From Cubamyces lactineus (taxonomy: Eukaryota; Basidiomycota; Agaricomycetes; Polyporales; Polyporaceae), in contig JACDTU010000007.1 of assembly GCA_022376465.1 (NCBI GenBank), forward strand, positions 62,001 to 126,000: DNA of 64,000 nucleotides. Direction: 5' to 3'. The position numbers were made by a program, and so were the translations under genes. Positions 46,101 through 58,056 of this stretch are shown here, piece after piece. The notes beneath the pieces are model-generated. The model had not been told where the DNA came from, did not search any database, and worked only from the letters and a program-made list of their open reading frames with translations. The first letter of the stretch is position 1. Each line of letters opens with the position of its first letter.

Positions 46101-46412
46101 CTTCAACTACGTCATCCGTCGGCGTCACTTCTCGTGGTGGACCAAGTACAACTGTACGTATTCGCCCAGTCCGCCATGGTCGGGGATAGCGAGCTAACTC
46201 TTCACCCGGATATAGACGTCCTGTCCGCGGCGCTCGACTCTGGCGTGGCTGTAGCCGCAATCCTCATCTTTTTCATCCTGCAGTACCCGGACAACAACGG
46301 TATCGGGAAGAACACGATCCAGACATGGTGGGGCAACACTGTCTCGTTCAACAACGCAGATGGTGCTGCCGCTCCGCTCATCACCCTTGCGCCCGGGGGT
46401 TCCTTCGGGTAA
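43181..46412 (+). CDS. Oligopeptide transporter of the OPT family
   Basis: A multi-exon membrane protein beginning MDPIVTDERSTSSSSSIQEK, with more than a dozen hydrophobic segments. The family signature NPGPFTVKEHVLI is present. Other conserved parts are AQLISFPVGRLWARVVPN, IGGIARRFLVQPPSMIWPAN, KLGHYMKIPPRPMFWSQVVA, TGLIPPATAFNYVPWSIVGF and the C-terminal SGVAVAAILIFFILQYPD. The last coding exon ends at 46412. OPT proteins import small peptides, glutathione or peptide-like molecules with protons across the plasma membrane. The gene appears complete. The N-terminal exons are short and split by introns of 50-70 nt. Confidence 0.93.
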
Positions 46413-49400
46413 GCGATTTTCCGCTGAGCGGCAGCCAAACGCGATGCTGAACAGCTGTATAGCCCGACCAAGTGGTAGGCAGCCCCTGTCAACAATCAAG
46501 GCTGGGAAATTCAGTACACGGTGTACGTTATGTGACGATTGATGATTTTGTACAATACGTTCTTGGATACGATGGTTCGCTGACTGTACTGTTGTACACT
46601 GACCACCTGCAAGAATTTGTCAGAATTGCTAGAGGCACAACTTACTGGACGACTTGCATGCTATGTGTTGCGCCCCATTGCCCATGGGGTGAATGACCTC
46701 GGGCTCAGAGCGAAATGAGGGGCAAACGTGGTCAGTTCAAGTGCTGCCCACGGTTTTTGGTATACCTGTTGATTACACTGTTATTGCAATCAGCTACTGC
46801 TACAATCGGTGTGGGGATTTGGGCGTCGGAAGTGTCAGAGCAAGAAACCCAGCTCTAGCACAGATTTATGCTGCTGTGTAGTATCGTATAATTGAGGGCA
46901 TACCCTCACGAGTGCATGAAACCGGGCATCCGATGGATCGCCGTTCTGAGGGATCAAAAGTCAGCTTACCCTAATCCTATCATAGGTTAATGTACTTACC
47001 TGATTTTTCCCTGCACTTGTCGAATCCTTGGTCCTGAATTGCACGCTTGCACCCTCTTCCAACGCGCGCCATAGTCTGCTTGGCATCGAACCCGGCTGGA
47101 CCTGGTCACCAACTGCCGTGGAGAAGTATTGCACCAAGAAGACGGATGGCTGGAGGCTCCAGGGTAGGAGGTATCACACATATGCCAGGATGGAATGGAC
47201 CCATTGCGGGCACGCCGGCGGTCCGAGTGGGAGGCTCGATTCGCGATGATAGTGTGCGTGCCATAGACTTGAGAGGTTGATTTGCCTTCTCAGAGGGCAC
47301 AGCCAAGTGGGCCGGTCAGCTGCAATGATGAACGTCCATCGTTCGATGGGCGGAGGTCGACGGGAGACGTGAGCTGTCAGAAGTGGTAGCTGGTGAGTGA
47401 GGCTTCAAGGAGCTTCAGCACAATTATTTATACCTCACGGGCACAGGACTCTTTAACAGGGGTCACATGCCCGGATTGACGAAGATAAAGAGTTACACTA
47501 ACCTGAAGAGTCCGTGGCATCAATAGTTCTCGAGCTGTCAAAGACCGACCGCAGAGACCACACGCATCGACCGTACAGGTCTCTAAAAGCTAGGAGCCAT
47601 CATTGGATGCTCCATGTGTCTATGAGCGCGGCAACTCCTAGCTTCTGACACTTATCATGGGTCGGATCCTTAAGGCTTGCATACGTATTACGAATGCACT
47701 TTGCGCCTGAATTGCTATGACCATTACTGACACTGGACCGAGCGTTGTGCTGAAGTATTGACAGCCAAAACGCATGGGCTCAGGTAGTTGATCAGCTATT
47801 CACAATTAGAATGCCGGAAGTGCAGGGTCGACATGCCTAATATTATGGCCCTTCTCCCACTGGTGAGCCTGCGGCGAATCCCGGGCGTTGAGTACCCTCG
47901 CGTTCTCCACTTAGGTTCTCAGCCACCCACGTGGTTTCCACGCGAAGTTCAGTGTTCGCCAGCGCTCATATATGCCTCCTCTTCGAATTCACCGCGGCTC
48001 TGCCGTTCAATATCCCTGGTATGTGCGAACTAACGAACCACAGCCTCAGATTAGCACTACTGGAGTAATTGGCTGCAACTCCTTATGCAAAGCAACTGAT
48101 CACGAGAAATTCCACGTGAGAGCTCAGCATCATACCGCCTCTGAATTCGTGAGCTCCCGCCAATGCTCCTCAGGCTTCTACACATGTAAGAGTCTTTGTC
48201 CTTATGCACGCACTCGGGATTCTCTATGCTGATCATACATACCCTTGACTCCAGAAAGCACACGTGAACACCATCTCTGCCAAGTGCACCGGGATATTGG
48301 CGAGGTGGTCCTCAGCCATAGCAGAACGCTGCACGGAGCACATAATGTCTTCGCAGCTAGTGGAGCACACATATGACCCCACCTCTCCGTATTCTCGACC
48401 GCCTCTTGAGCAGATGAACAGTGCTCTCTGAACGCACACGGCAGCTTCCTTGGCGCGCTCGACGGCGGATCTCCTCGCTCTTCACTCTTCCTTACTTGCC
48501 TATCGTCAAACAACTAGGACCCCATCTCACGAGGCGCAAGCCCTTCGACATCCGAGTTGTCCCGCTCTAAAGTTTTATCAGCACCGGCATCGCGCACCTC
48601 ATCGGCTAAACGGACAAACGCCTCTCGACACTCCCTTACTGGACCATCACGGCGTGCGGCTGCATGAACGCGAACGCGCTCCCGCTGTTGGTCTTGCAGG
48701 ATATGCTCGCCCAGGGAGTCGAATTACCGGGCGAAATGCTCAGCCGCGCGAAGGTATGCATGCCCTCGAACCAGATCGTGAGCAAACGTCTACCTTCGAA
48801 CTTGCTCCGAGAGTTTTAGCCTGTAACGAAAGCGAAAATTAGATTGGCCCTGTGAGGCAGGCTCGTCCCTGGACGGGGACGCCTCGGCAATCTGGACCTA
48901 GTGAGCGCATGAACGACCTTGAAGAACCTAAGCATACTCAGCCTGAACAGCACAGGAGTAGAGAAGCCAGTCCAGACAGCACAGACGTACCGCACGTTTG
49001 TCAGCACCTTGCGTCACCCTTGGAAGCCGTCCGGGCCTGGCCTTGAGACGATGGAAGATGCAGCCAACCGAGCAGATATAATTTCAGCAGCAGCTGGACG
49101 CTTGTTGACTGGAAGGCTCGGTGTTTAGTGTCGGGACGGACTTTATACTAAACGCTAACGTCACTCATCAAGACTCAATGGTTTGTATGGTGTTGAGTAG
49201 ATATGAAGTACCTCCCTCCACAACCGTCTGAAACAATCCAACCATGAATCTTCTGTATTGTGCTATTGCGGTCAATTCATTCCTCACAGCGGTGTCTGCT
49301 CCACGTACGAAATGAAATGCTCGACTCGGGCTTTCGCCGAGAGGAAGCGCCGATATGCTGCGCGCGGGGAAGGGCACGTGGCGCGGTTGCTGTGATGAAG

Positions 49401-49510
49401 ATGGAGGAGACTTGGCCGGTCGTTGTCTGTCCTCCATCGCTCATCGTTCCTTTCCTCTCCTCCACCACCGCCGCCTCTCCCTCGCCACCCACTCTCCTTC
49501 ATCTGCCGCC
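46413..49510. other. Gene-poor stretch with one possible transporter relic
   Basis: No intact gene. At 48480-48770 one plus frame recalls a membrane-transport (auxin-efflux-type) protein, but it holds two stop codons; see the separate entry. The rest shows neither coding bias nor repeats. Confidence 0.5.
48480..48770 (+). pseudogene. Possible relic of an auxin-efflux-carrier-like transporter
   Basis: One frame reads VKQLGPHLTRRKPFDIRVV, a stop, GIAHLIG, a second stop, then CGCMNANALPLLVLQDMLAQ. The order and the NANALPLLVLQ motif resemble fungal Mem_trans proteins. With two stops and no recognisable flanks it cannot be functional. Low certainty. Confidence 0.25.
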
Positions 49511-50958
49511 ATGCTCCCGGCGCTGCTCATACCCGCCGCGCTCGTTCTCTCCTTCTGGGCGGGCCCAGCCGTGCGAGCCGGCGACGCCAAGTTCGGCCAG
49601 TCCTGCAATCGGGACCACCAGAAGCTGCAGGAGGGCACGTACCAGTTCCAGACCGACTGCGACGCCATGACGTTCTGCGCGGAGAACTCGACGTGCGCAC
49701 ACAAGGGCTGCCGCTCGGACGAGTTCCCGTTTGGGTACCCGAAGAATGCGAAGCTGCCCAACAAGTGCCCAAAGGGCTTCTTCTGCCCGGACGAGCAGGA
49801 TCTCTGCCAGCCCCTCATTCCTGTCGGCAGCCCGTGTCAGTTTAACCGCGATGGTGAGTGATCGTTTGTGCGCTGTGCGAAGTATATGGGTGCCGATGGA
49901 TCGGGAAGATGAGTGCGAGGGACCGCCCAACTTCAAGGAGTTGGCAGACACCTCTGGGTTCGGCCTGAACGTGAACGGCTCTGTCTGCTTGAACAACATT
50001 TGCATGTAAGTCTCCGCATCTAGTTTTCGTTTTCGAAGAAAGTAACACTGTGAACAGGTGGGCGAACGTCACGGTTGGCCAGCCATGTGTAGTGCAAAAC
50101 ACTGCCTACACAGCATACGGCCCAGACGGCGAATTCATTGACATCGTATCAAGGTACGTTTTGACTCGTCAACTACCCTCTATCTGGCTGGGGGCCTACA
50201 GGAATCGATGTGACCCTATGCGGCTACCCAGTCATCATTCTATCTCCACTGCTACACGTTGACCAATGCGATTGTAGGGGAAACTGCCGTGTGGGTCTCT
50301 ATTGCGACGCGCAGACGCACCTTTGCGTCCAGAACAAGGCAATTGGCGAGACATGCGACGCCGATAAGGAGTGCGAGACATACAACTGTCTCGATTCTGG
50401 AGTGTGCGGAGACAGAGCCGACACTCCGCGCCAAGTCGGAAAGTGGGTATATGTTGTTGTCGGTGTCTGCATTTTTGGAGGTGAGTCTCGGAGTAGTTGA
50501 TATTCCATACTTGTGATGCTGATCCAATCTCATAGGCATGGCCGGCACGCTCGTTGGGCTCTACTTTATCCATAGAAAGGACCGTAACCAAGAGCGCGAG
50601 AAACGACTTCAGTACTGGCGTGAGCAAGTACGTCCGAAAATAGTCATTTGTCCGCAGCGACGTTGGGCTAATTTTGTTGCTCCAGAACGCATTCCGTCAG
50701 AACATCATGCAGATGCAGGAGACGGCCAGGAACTCGCTCATGAGCTTCACACCTGGCGGCAGCCCTCGGAGCACCATGTACGGCCGCGACCAAGTGCAGT
50801 CGGAGGACTCGCAAGTGCCGATGTTGCACGCGGCGAGCAAGTCGAGCGCCCTCCGGTACTACGTTTCGGACGACAGCTCGCAGATCGACGACCGGAGCGA
50901 CGAGGACCTGATGATGCGCCGTCGGGACCACGGTCCTTCACATGGCGAACGGTTCTAA
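49511..50958 (+). CDS. Cysteine-rich type I membrane protein
   Basis: The signal peptide (LLIPAALVLSFWAGPAVRA) is followed by an extracellular part with many cysteines in short loops (SCNRDHQ, DCDAMTFCAENSTCAHKGC, CPKGFFCPDEQDLCQ, QCDCRGNCRVGLYCD, CDADKECETYNCLDSGVCG). One transmembrane segment follows (WVYVVVGVCIFGGMAGTLVG), then a cytoplasmic tail of about 100 residues that is Gln/Arg/Ser/Asp-rich. There are five or more exons; the last ends at 50958. The Cys spacing suggests dickkopf- or EGF-like disulfide modules. It appears to be a conserved fungal surface protein; the function is unknown. Confidence 0.8.
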
Positions 50959-51730
50959 TATGGTCACCCTACTACAGCCCTAGACGTGCGCACGGCGGTC
51001 CCTGGATAGACTTTGGATGATTTACCTGCTTTCATAGTAGGACCGCTCCTCCACTTTACCTCCTCCCCCTCCCCACGGCGCGAGCGCCAACCACATGCAC
51101 TAGCCTTTCCCAGCTTTGCTCCTTGGGTCGTTTGCGAAACGACATCGACTTGATGAAACACTCGGACACATTCGTGCACATTTTCTTGTTTCCGTCTCCT
51201 GGTCACACCGCCTAGCTGTAGCGTATGGTTGAAGTAATCCGACTGGCGCTGCGTCCTCCTAGTCTCGTCGTTCGTTTGTTGGCAGTGTATCGCAGTAATT
51301 ATACCACCTGCTTGTACATCCAGTACCGCGAGAGCTCGCCGTGTGCGGCGTTTGTGCGATTTGGAGCGTCTGACGGACGGGGGTGGACTTGGACCAGAAA
51401 TAGCAACATGGCCGAGGCGGGTGGCGTCGTTGCCTCTGAGGCTTGAGCGCAGCTGCCGATTCCGTCCTCTGAGAAAGTATCACATCGCGGCCTCTGTACG
51501 ACCACCACGCCCGGCCTCTTTACCCGCTCTGCTGCTCCCTGCGCTCTCGAATCGCTCTGCGCTTGACGACCACCTACGACGGCCCAGAACGCTGCATTTC
51601 TCGTAACATTCTTCGTTTCACCTTGACTTGCGTCCAACGCTTGAAATAGCGCCCCACGAGCACTCCGCAACAGCGAGGACCAGCACCGGCGCACACTGCA
51701 TCATAGCCTTAGCGAGAACGCTCTCCCGGG
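50959..51730. other. Intergenic, nothing recognised
   Basis: 3' UTR of the Cys-rich protein gene and the upstream region of the next gene; no coding frame supported. Confidence 0.4.
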
Positions 51731-52909
51731 ATGCCCAGTACCCCAGAACCCTTGCCGTCGATACCACCCTCACCGACGCCCCCCAAGGACATTGCGCACG
51801 CATGGCACGACGACGATCCGGACGAAGATGAGGAGGAGCCCTCTGGATCGGACTCGAAAGTCTACCTCAGTGCTGCTAGTGCGAAACGTAAAGGTAAGGA
51901 GAAGGCCGTGTCGCGCGGGCGGAGTCCAGGGCGAGGTGGGAGCGATGATGATGAGGAGGAGGAGAACGGTGCGGTAGAAGGATATCCGCCCACGAAGGAG
52001 GAGGAGGCCGAGTCTCGCAAGATAGAAGAGGTACGTACTATTTCTTTCTTGCAGCTACAACTCATTCGGTTTGCGGTATACTATATACTGAAATATGACA
52101 TAGAACCTACGTCGGTGGGAGATCGCAGAAAGGCAACGGCGGAAAGCAGCGCGCGAGTCTACCGCCTCGACCGCTCCCTCGCTCCTCAGCGAGCTACGCT
52201 CAAGTCTCTTCCGCCGCGATTCGTCGCGCAAGGTGCCTCTAGGGGGCGTCGGCACACACCATGCGCTACGCACGGACGACCGCGATGCAGACCCAGACCC
52301 AGCCGACGACGGCGTGCCCCTAGAAGACATGCGGACGCCCACGGGCGAGGCGTTCTCGGCTCCGCCCACGCCCGAGCCAGAGAACCCATTCGACACGCCC
52401 ATGGCGTCGCGCACGTCGCTCAATATTCCCGCCGACTCTGCCATCATGACCGAGTCCGACTCGATACCCGCAGACTTCGCTGAGGGCGCTGAGGGCGCCG
52501 CGAAGCGAAAGAAGGGAAAGGGTCCAAACCGGCCTATGCTGGAGGCGTCGACGTCTTTTGCCCCGGTAAACGCGACTGCGACTGCGACTGCGAAGAAGCA
52601 GCCGCCTCCCCCGCCTCAACCGCTAGACATTCCTCCCCCACGATCACCGCCGCCTCGAACGGGCACACCGCAGGCGGGCAAGCCACCCGAACCTATACCG
52701 CCCCCGGTCCCTGAGCCTGCGCCCCGAGAACCAGAGCCGATACCTGACGGCCCCCCGGTGCGATGGTGGCATGAGTGGTTGTGCGGCTGCGGAGAGGGAC
52801 CGGATCGGGGTGGTGACCACCAGGTGCGTCCTGCGTTTCTGTAGTGCATATGTATACTGATAGTGTCTCGGCTTTGGCGTAGGCCGGACGCACGAATCCC
52901 TTCGAGTGA
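51731..52909 (+). CDS. Intrinsically disordered Pro/Glu/Ser-rich protein of unknown function
   Basis: Exons 51731-52030, 52104-52823 and 52883-52909 join in phase to 348 aa. The start MPSTPEPLPSIPPSPTPP is Pro-rich, followed by an acidic stretch (DDDPDEDEEEPSGSD). A helical Arg-rich piece follows (NLRRWEIAERQRRKAARES), then Ser/Arg, then a Pro-rich region, and a short conserved-looking end (VRWWHEWLCGCGEGPDRGG) finishing with NPFE. The tiny last exon encodes nine codons including the stop. A linker or scaffold type protein is possible; no domain recognised. Confidence 0.7.
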
Positions 52910-53877
52910 TAGTGTCTATATGTTTATGATCACCGCATGACACACCTGCTGTTCCCGTTCGCCTTCACCTTCACCTTCAGCAGCCATACCTTTGCCTCAC
53001 TTGCTGTGGACTCGCGACCGTATACATGCGTACTTCTGTGTCCATTCGCTCATTTTTTGCATGCACGATACACCTTGTTTGGACGTCCTTTTTCTTGGCG
53101 GTTGTTCTAACGGCACAGGACTCTCATCCCATATTTGATATTATATAATGTAGCATGGATGTTGCATGACTCCTTCGAACGAGTGCTTGACCGGGATCCG
53201 AGTCTTCGACGTGCGTTCGACAATGGAGTCGAGTCGCGCTCTAAATGCTTCACGCCAACAATCCATGTAAGGTGCCTAATTTTCCCTTACGTGTAAATGT
53301 TACATTGGCAAAGACTGACATATTCATGCTTGCAGGTCCATTCAAGTTGATGTCGCTTTGCTGTTTCCCTCCGAGATGTTCATGTCATGACGCCGATCCC
53401 AACCCTCCTGCACGGCATATCATGCAACCTCTTGGCAATGCACTTCGAGCGTTGGGGACCGTTTCAGACAACCAACGCTCAGTATGCTTCCAACGTTCTG
53501 CGCTCAGCCTGCCCCCATTACGCCCCGCTGCCTCAGCGCGAAAGTCACTCCAGATAGGGATTCATGGTATGCTGGCCAGCTCTACATTGTAAAGTTAGCA
53601 TCCGACGTTCCCTCAATAGCCATACGCGACACCCGGCGTGCATATGACGTACAGTAACATACGGTCGTGCTACTCCAGAACAGCACATGGTTCGGCAAGT
53701 CCTCTATCCCACGTTATGCCCCTAAACTTTCGCCGAACATGGAAAGCGGGTTCGGTCCTGGGAAATCACTCCGTGGGGTAAAAAAAAAAAAAAAAAGTAA
53801 GGCGCCGCCTGGGAGCACGGGCCGAGAGGCCGCACGTCAACGTATGTTCACCTTTACTCAGGAAATTGCGGCGGTAC
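52910..53877. other. Intergenic with a 17-nt A tract
   Basis: No gene supported. The A tract at 53780-53796 and the piece at 53821-53841 are shared with the sequence 3' of the second four-helix-bundle gene and may belong to a last exon. Confidence 0.4.
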
Positions 53878-54743
53878 TCACAGCGCAGATATGGCAGCAG
53901 GGATGTCGATATCTACGTGAAGGCGGGAGATGGACTTGTAATCGTGTTGGTATATGGTGGGCGAGAGGCTCGGCAGGGCGGCGACCGTTACGGTAGGTGT
54001 CGGAGGTGATGAATACTGCTCTGCGACCATCGAGGACAGCGACTCGAGGCTGTCTCGGAGCTCTCTATGTTGTCTGACCATCAGCCGTCGACTGGTGACG
54101 CCGTCTTTGATCTATAGCCTGGTGAGTACGCGGCAAATCCCTGTACGCTAGCACCTCCCAATTCACTCACCTGGAATACAGTAATGGCTTGTGCCAGGTT
54201 CCTTCGGTGCTCTACGATCGCCGCGGCATGCCCATCGCGGTTCAGTAAGCGGTGCCATACATCCCTCTTAATGAGATTCCGCATGGTTGTAGAGATCCTC
54301 AGGAGTTCACTGCACGGATCGTCAACCACCTAGTATGCTGTGTATCTCCCAGTAACACGCACTTGTGAAAGTCCACAATATCCGTCCTGAAGGAGTCGTC
54401 AATTTCGTCCGTCCTCAAGTCTTCCGTAGCTTGCAAGAGCGCCTCCACGATCTGCGCTGCGGAGACTGCAAGATCTCTAGCATCGTCGCGATTCCGCTTG
54501 ACCGCCTACCCACATGAACTGACGAGTTAGTCACTGCGCGGACCCACATCGTCAAAACAAGGCTTCGACCGTAACGCCTACCTCGGCATATTCGATGATC
54601 TGCATCACCGTCCCCACTGCCGCCTGCAAACCGGGCACAGGCGTCCCGATCTGGTTCAGAAGTTGCAAGGATGTCTTTAACGCAGTCAAGTTCGGGCGGC
54701 AGCGAGATGCATAGGTCGGCAGTCGGCGCGATATGAGGTTCAT
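53878..54743 (-). CDS. MLKL-like four-helix-bundle domain protein, copy 1
   Basis: Begins at 54743 (MNLISRRLPTYASRCRPNL), chosen because the paralog aligns from the same Met. Four exons encode PVPGLQAAVGTVMQIIEYAE, then VKRNRDDARDLAVSAAQIVE, then LRISTTMRNLIKRDVWHRLL, then KDGVTSRRLMVRQHRELRDS. This sequence of helices fits the MLKL N-terminal-like bundle that many basidiomycete NLR (STAND) proteins carry as their N-terminal effector. Here no NTPase, kinase or repeat domain follows. The frame ends at 53878 after AAISAL, where a GTGAGT donor could lead to one more small exon. A possible role is a stand-alone membrane-acting or regulatory partner in programmed cell death; this is inference. Confidence 0.65.
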
Positions 54744-55716
54744 CAGAGCTTCGCGCGCGCGCGTACAGTGGTCGGTGCGGCCAGCTAGGCGTTCAGAGTA
54801 GGCCAAAGAGGGCGCATGCGGGCGACGAGGTGTTGCTGAGGACGCTTTGCAATCCTAGGATGCTCGGGTCGCACTGCACTCTTCTGCCATGTGTCGAATA
54901 GGACTTCGTGTTCGCGTTCCCTACCGATACTAGAGCGCTCAGTGCTCGGGAGGATCTCACGCACGCATCCTGGCACTGGTATGTGGGTCCCTTGGGGAAT
55001 ACATCGCACGAGCGGTGCATATATGTGGCCTACAGGCCCTATGGTAGTGGATGTAGCGAGCGTAAGGACTTGCAAACTTATAGGGAGTCGTATGTAAAGG
55101 AGGGGGTCGCGGGTGATAGTAGTAGATTGCTGTAGCCTAGAAGTGAGAGGATAGAATGGATGATCTTGAATGGTACACAAGGGAAGGACGACTCGGGGGA
55201 AGGAACTTGAACGGACCGCGCCGGCCATTGAGTGGCTGGGAACTGGGTATCAGACCTCACCGCCTACGCTCCCAGGCCTGATGCCCCTTGCTGCGAGAGC
55301 CTAGAGGGGTACACGCGCGCGGCAGACACTGGCGTAACTTCAGAAATATATACGTTCTTACGTCCTACATTTATTAGGGACAGTATTAGAGCGTTATTCA
55401 AATATCAGAGGGGACTGTGCTATCGAACACCGAGTTGTCAATGGCTAAATGTATATACATGAGTGTAGATAAACAACGGCTACGGCGAGGTGTTGTATAG
55501 AATCCGGTCATGAATCAAGATCGAAACGCAGTGGTTGTGGTTGTGGCGGTTATGGCGGCTGTGGGTCCGATTCTTCCGATTCCTCCGATTCTTGGTGGGA
55601 TGGTGGGAACCGGGTGATTGCCTTTGGAAAAAAAAAAGGAGGTTGCGCCTAAGCCGAGGAGCATAGCCGAGTGGCCGTACGTCAACATCAGTTCTCTAGC
55701 ATTCTTATTACAGTAC
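54744..55716. other. Spacer between the two four-helix-bundle genes
   Basis: No gene supported except the possible extra 3' exon of copy 2 near 55500-55690, which is partly conserved with the DNA 3' of copy 1. Confidence 0.4.
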
Positions 55717-56564
55717 TCACATGGTAGACGTGGGGGCAAGGAAATCTATTGCTATGTGAACATGATCTAGCGCGGTGGTCCGGTAGAAGGTGGGCCAGAA
55801 GCTCGGATTTTCGGCAGCAGGGAGCCCAGGTGGAGGAGGTGCCACTTGCTCTGCGACCTTCAACGTATATAGTGACCTCAGCCCATCTTGAAGCTCTCTA
55901 TGTTGTCTGACCATCAGCCGGCGGCTGGTTATTCCGTCCTTGATCTCCAATTCAGTGAGTACGGATCGAGTTGTACATCCATCTGCAGCAACGCCTACCT
56001 GGAATAAAGTCACGGCATGTGCGAGATTTCTGCGATGTTCTGCGACCGCAGTGGTGTGCTCATTCCGTTTCAAAACCCTTCGCCAAATTGCTTGTTCAGT
56101 GAGGCTCTTCAAAGTCATGGATATCCTCAGGAGCTCGCTGTACGTGCCAGTCAGCCGCGGGGACAATCGTCACCTGCCAAGCAGCACGCACCTGTGGAAG
56201 TCCACGACATCTTTCCGGAACGCATCATCAATCTCTTCCGTCTTCAGGTCCTCTGTAGATTGCAAGAGCGCCTGTACGATTTGGGCGGCTGACGTTGCGA
56301 GTTCCTCTGCATCCTTGCGGTTCTGCTTGACCGCCTACCAACCGAACGCGACGACTTAGCAGTTGCATCCACCGACCACTAACGAACGAGTGCGCCGCCC
56401 ACCTCGGCATATTCAACGATTTGCAGAACCGTCCCCACTGCGGCTTGCAGACCGGGCACGGAGGTCCCCGCCGAATTCACAATTTGCAAGGTTGTCTTCA
56501 AGGCAGACAAACTGGGGCGGCATCGAGAGGCGTGGGTCGGCAGTCGGCGCAATACAGACTTCAT
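55717..56564 (-). CDS. MLKL-like four-helix-bundle domain protein, copy 2
   Basis: Starts at 56564 (MKSVLRRLPTHASRCRPSL); exon 1 ends at 56403. Later exons encode VKQNRKDAEELATSAAQIVQ, LLRISMTLKSLTEQAIWRRV and KDGITSRRLMVRQHRELQDG, matching copy 1 helix for helix with the same intron positions. The C-terminus (FLAPTSTM) also lies at a GTGAGT donor. A further exon could add a segment with VDVRPLG, which is conserved 3' of copy 1, and then a basic, His/Asn/Arg-rich tail. Predicted size is about 220-290 aa. Same interpretation as copy 1. Confidence 0.65.
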
Positions 56565-58056
56565 GGTGATCTCAAGCGTTGACGGCGATCGGTAGAGTCG
56601 GCTATTGGTCGGGAGGGGGCAAAGGAGCTCCAACGGCGACTGCGTGCTGAGGGGAGTTGCTTCCCGAGGACAGTGCCTTCCTAGGACACCCGGGCTTCAT
56701 AGCCCCATTGACATGCATTGCTTTACAATGCCCCTACCCATTGTCGTCTGCAGACCCGACGCAGACGACGTCGTAGTCTAGCTCGGTAGTTGTGGGATAT
56801 CTTCAACTTCACGTCAGCCTCCAGTTTGGTAGGCGGAAGACAGTCGTCTCCACTGAAGGTGTTCGACGGGTAGTCAGTGTAAGGTGCAAGCTAGGTGTGT
56901 AAATGGATAGCCAACGCGATGCGAGGCGCATGAAGACCTTGCATACATACACTGATCAGTGAATTCAGGTAGATGTCCGGGTGCTAGGGGGCATTAGTGG
57001 ATGGAGGGGCGTTGCCCGCACGACTTCCCTCTGCCGAGCGTGGAACGCTGAGCGTCGGACACAATCTCTGTCCTCGTGTTCGTATTCTCAGCGCTCAACT
57101 GGGTTTTACGCACGCTCCAGCGTCCCCCGCTCAGAGAGGCGCAGACCTCCGCTGCACGCAACCACAAAGAGGGTATTCAGCTGGGATATGTGAGCCCCGT
57201 GGGGAATGTGGCAGACACGCGGCGTTCCAGAAAACATACGTTCCTGCGCCGCGTTCACATTCGGGGGGTGACGGTCACGCGGCAGAGCGGTCGAGCGACG
57301 TGCCGGCGTCGTCGAATTGTCGCGACGTAGAGCGCCGAAGAGAACTGTGGGTCCAGACGCTTGCGTGTCCAGGGCCGTCCCTGAGAGCGCAATATGCTCG
57401 GTACTCTACTAGTAGTAGTATCGGCTTCTAGCCAGACATAGACACATGGGACGTACGTCTCCTCGGAGACAGGCCCTGAGGAATGCGGTAGAAGTCAATC
57501 ATATCGCCATCGCGAGTATGGCATCGATCTGCACCGAGCCCCGGGGCTTGATCTAGAGTGGACGAACCTCCGCATCCGACGTCTTCGAGCAATGGATCTA
57601 CAACGCAGCGCATCGTTCAATTGCGAATTGCGAAGCCGGCCGACTGCTGCACTCCCGAGCTCTCCGGGTCGACCAGTAAGTTCGAGCCCGCTGGGATCAA
57701 GCGCTGATGCTGCTCTCCGACGATTCCTGCGGTCTTAGAGCTACCTGATAAAGCGCTAGGGTGGCCGCGTAACATCTGCTGACGAGCTCCGCGGCAAGAG
57801 GTACGAAGTCCGTGATAAGTCCGTGTGTCCTGGGGGTGAGTGCATTGAACGGAGGGAGTGCGGCCTATGGTCTGAGGTCATATGTCCATGAGTCAAGCTG
57901 CGCACCCTGGTGCGAACCGTGTGTCGATCCCCCAGAGGGTACAGCAGCAGCCAAACTGAGCGAACCCTTAGCGACAGCAGCACGGGGAAGCGTGTCTCGA
58001 AGCGCGCCGCGAGCCAGATGGACGGAGGAGGGAACCGAAGACGGCGCCCTTCTTTT
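56565..58056. other. Intergenic, nothing recognised
   Basis: About 1.5 kb without a supportable gene or RNA. Confidence 0.5.

Noticed and set aside
54760..54772. CG dinucleotide run as a possible Z-DNA or regulatory repeat
   Set aside because: Too short and within the 5' region of the four-helix-bundle gene; no further support.
55664..55674. TAGCCGAGTGG, a perfect match to a tRNA A box, on the plus strand near an A tract
   Set aside because: No B box or acceptor-stem partner follows, and the minus strand of the same bases encodes a segment conserved between the two four-helix-bundle loci.
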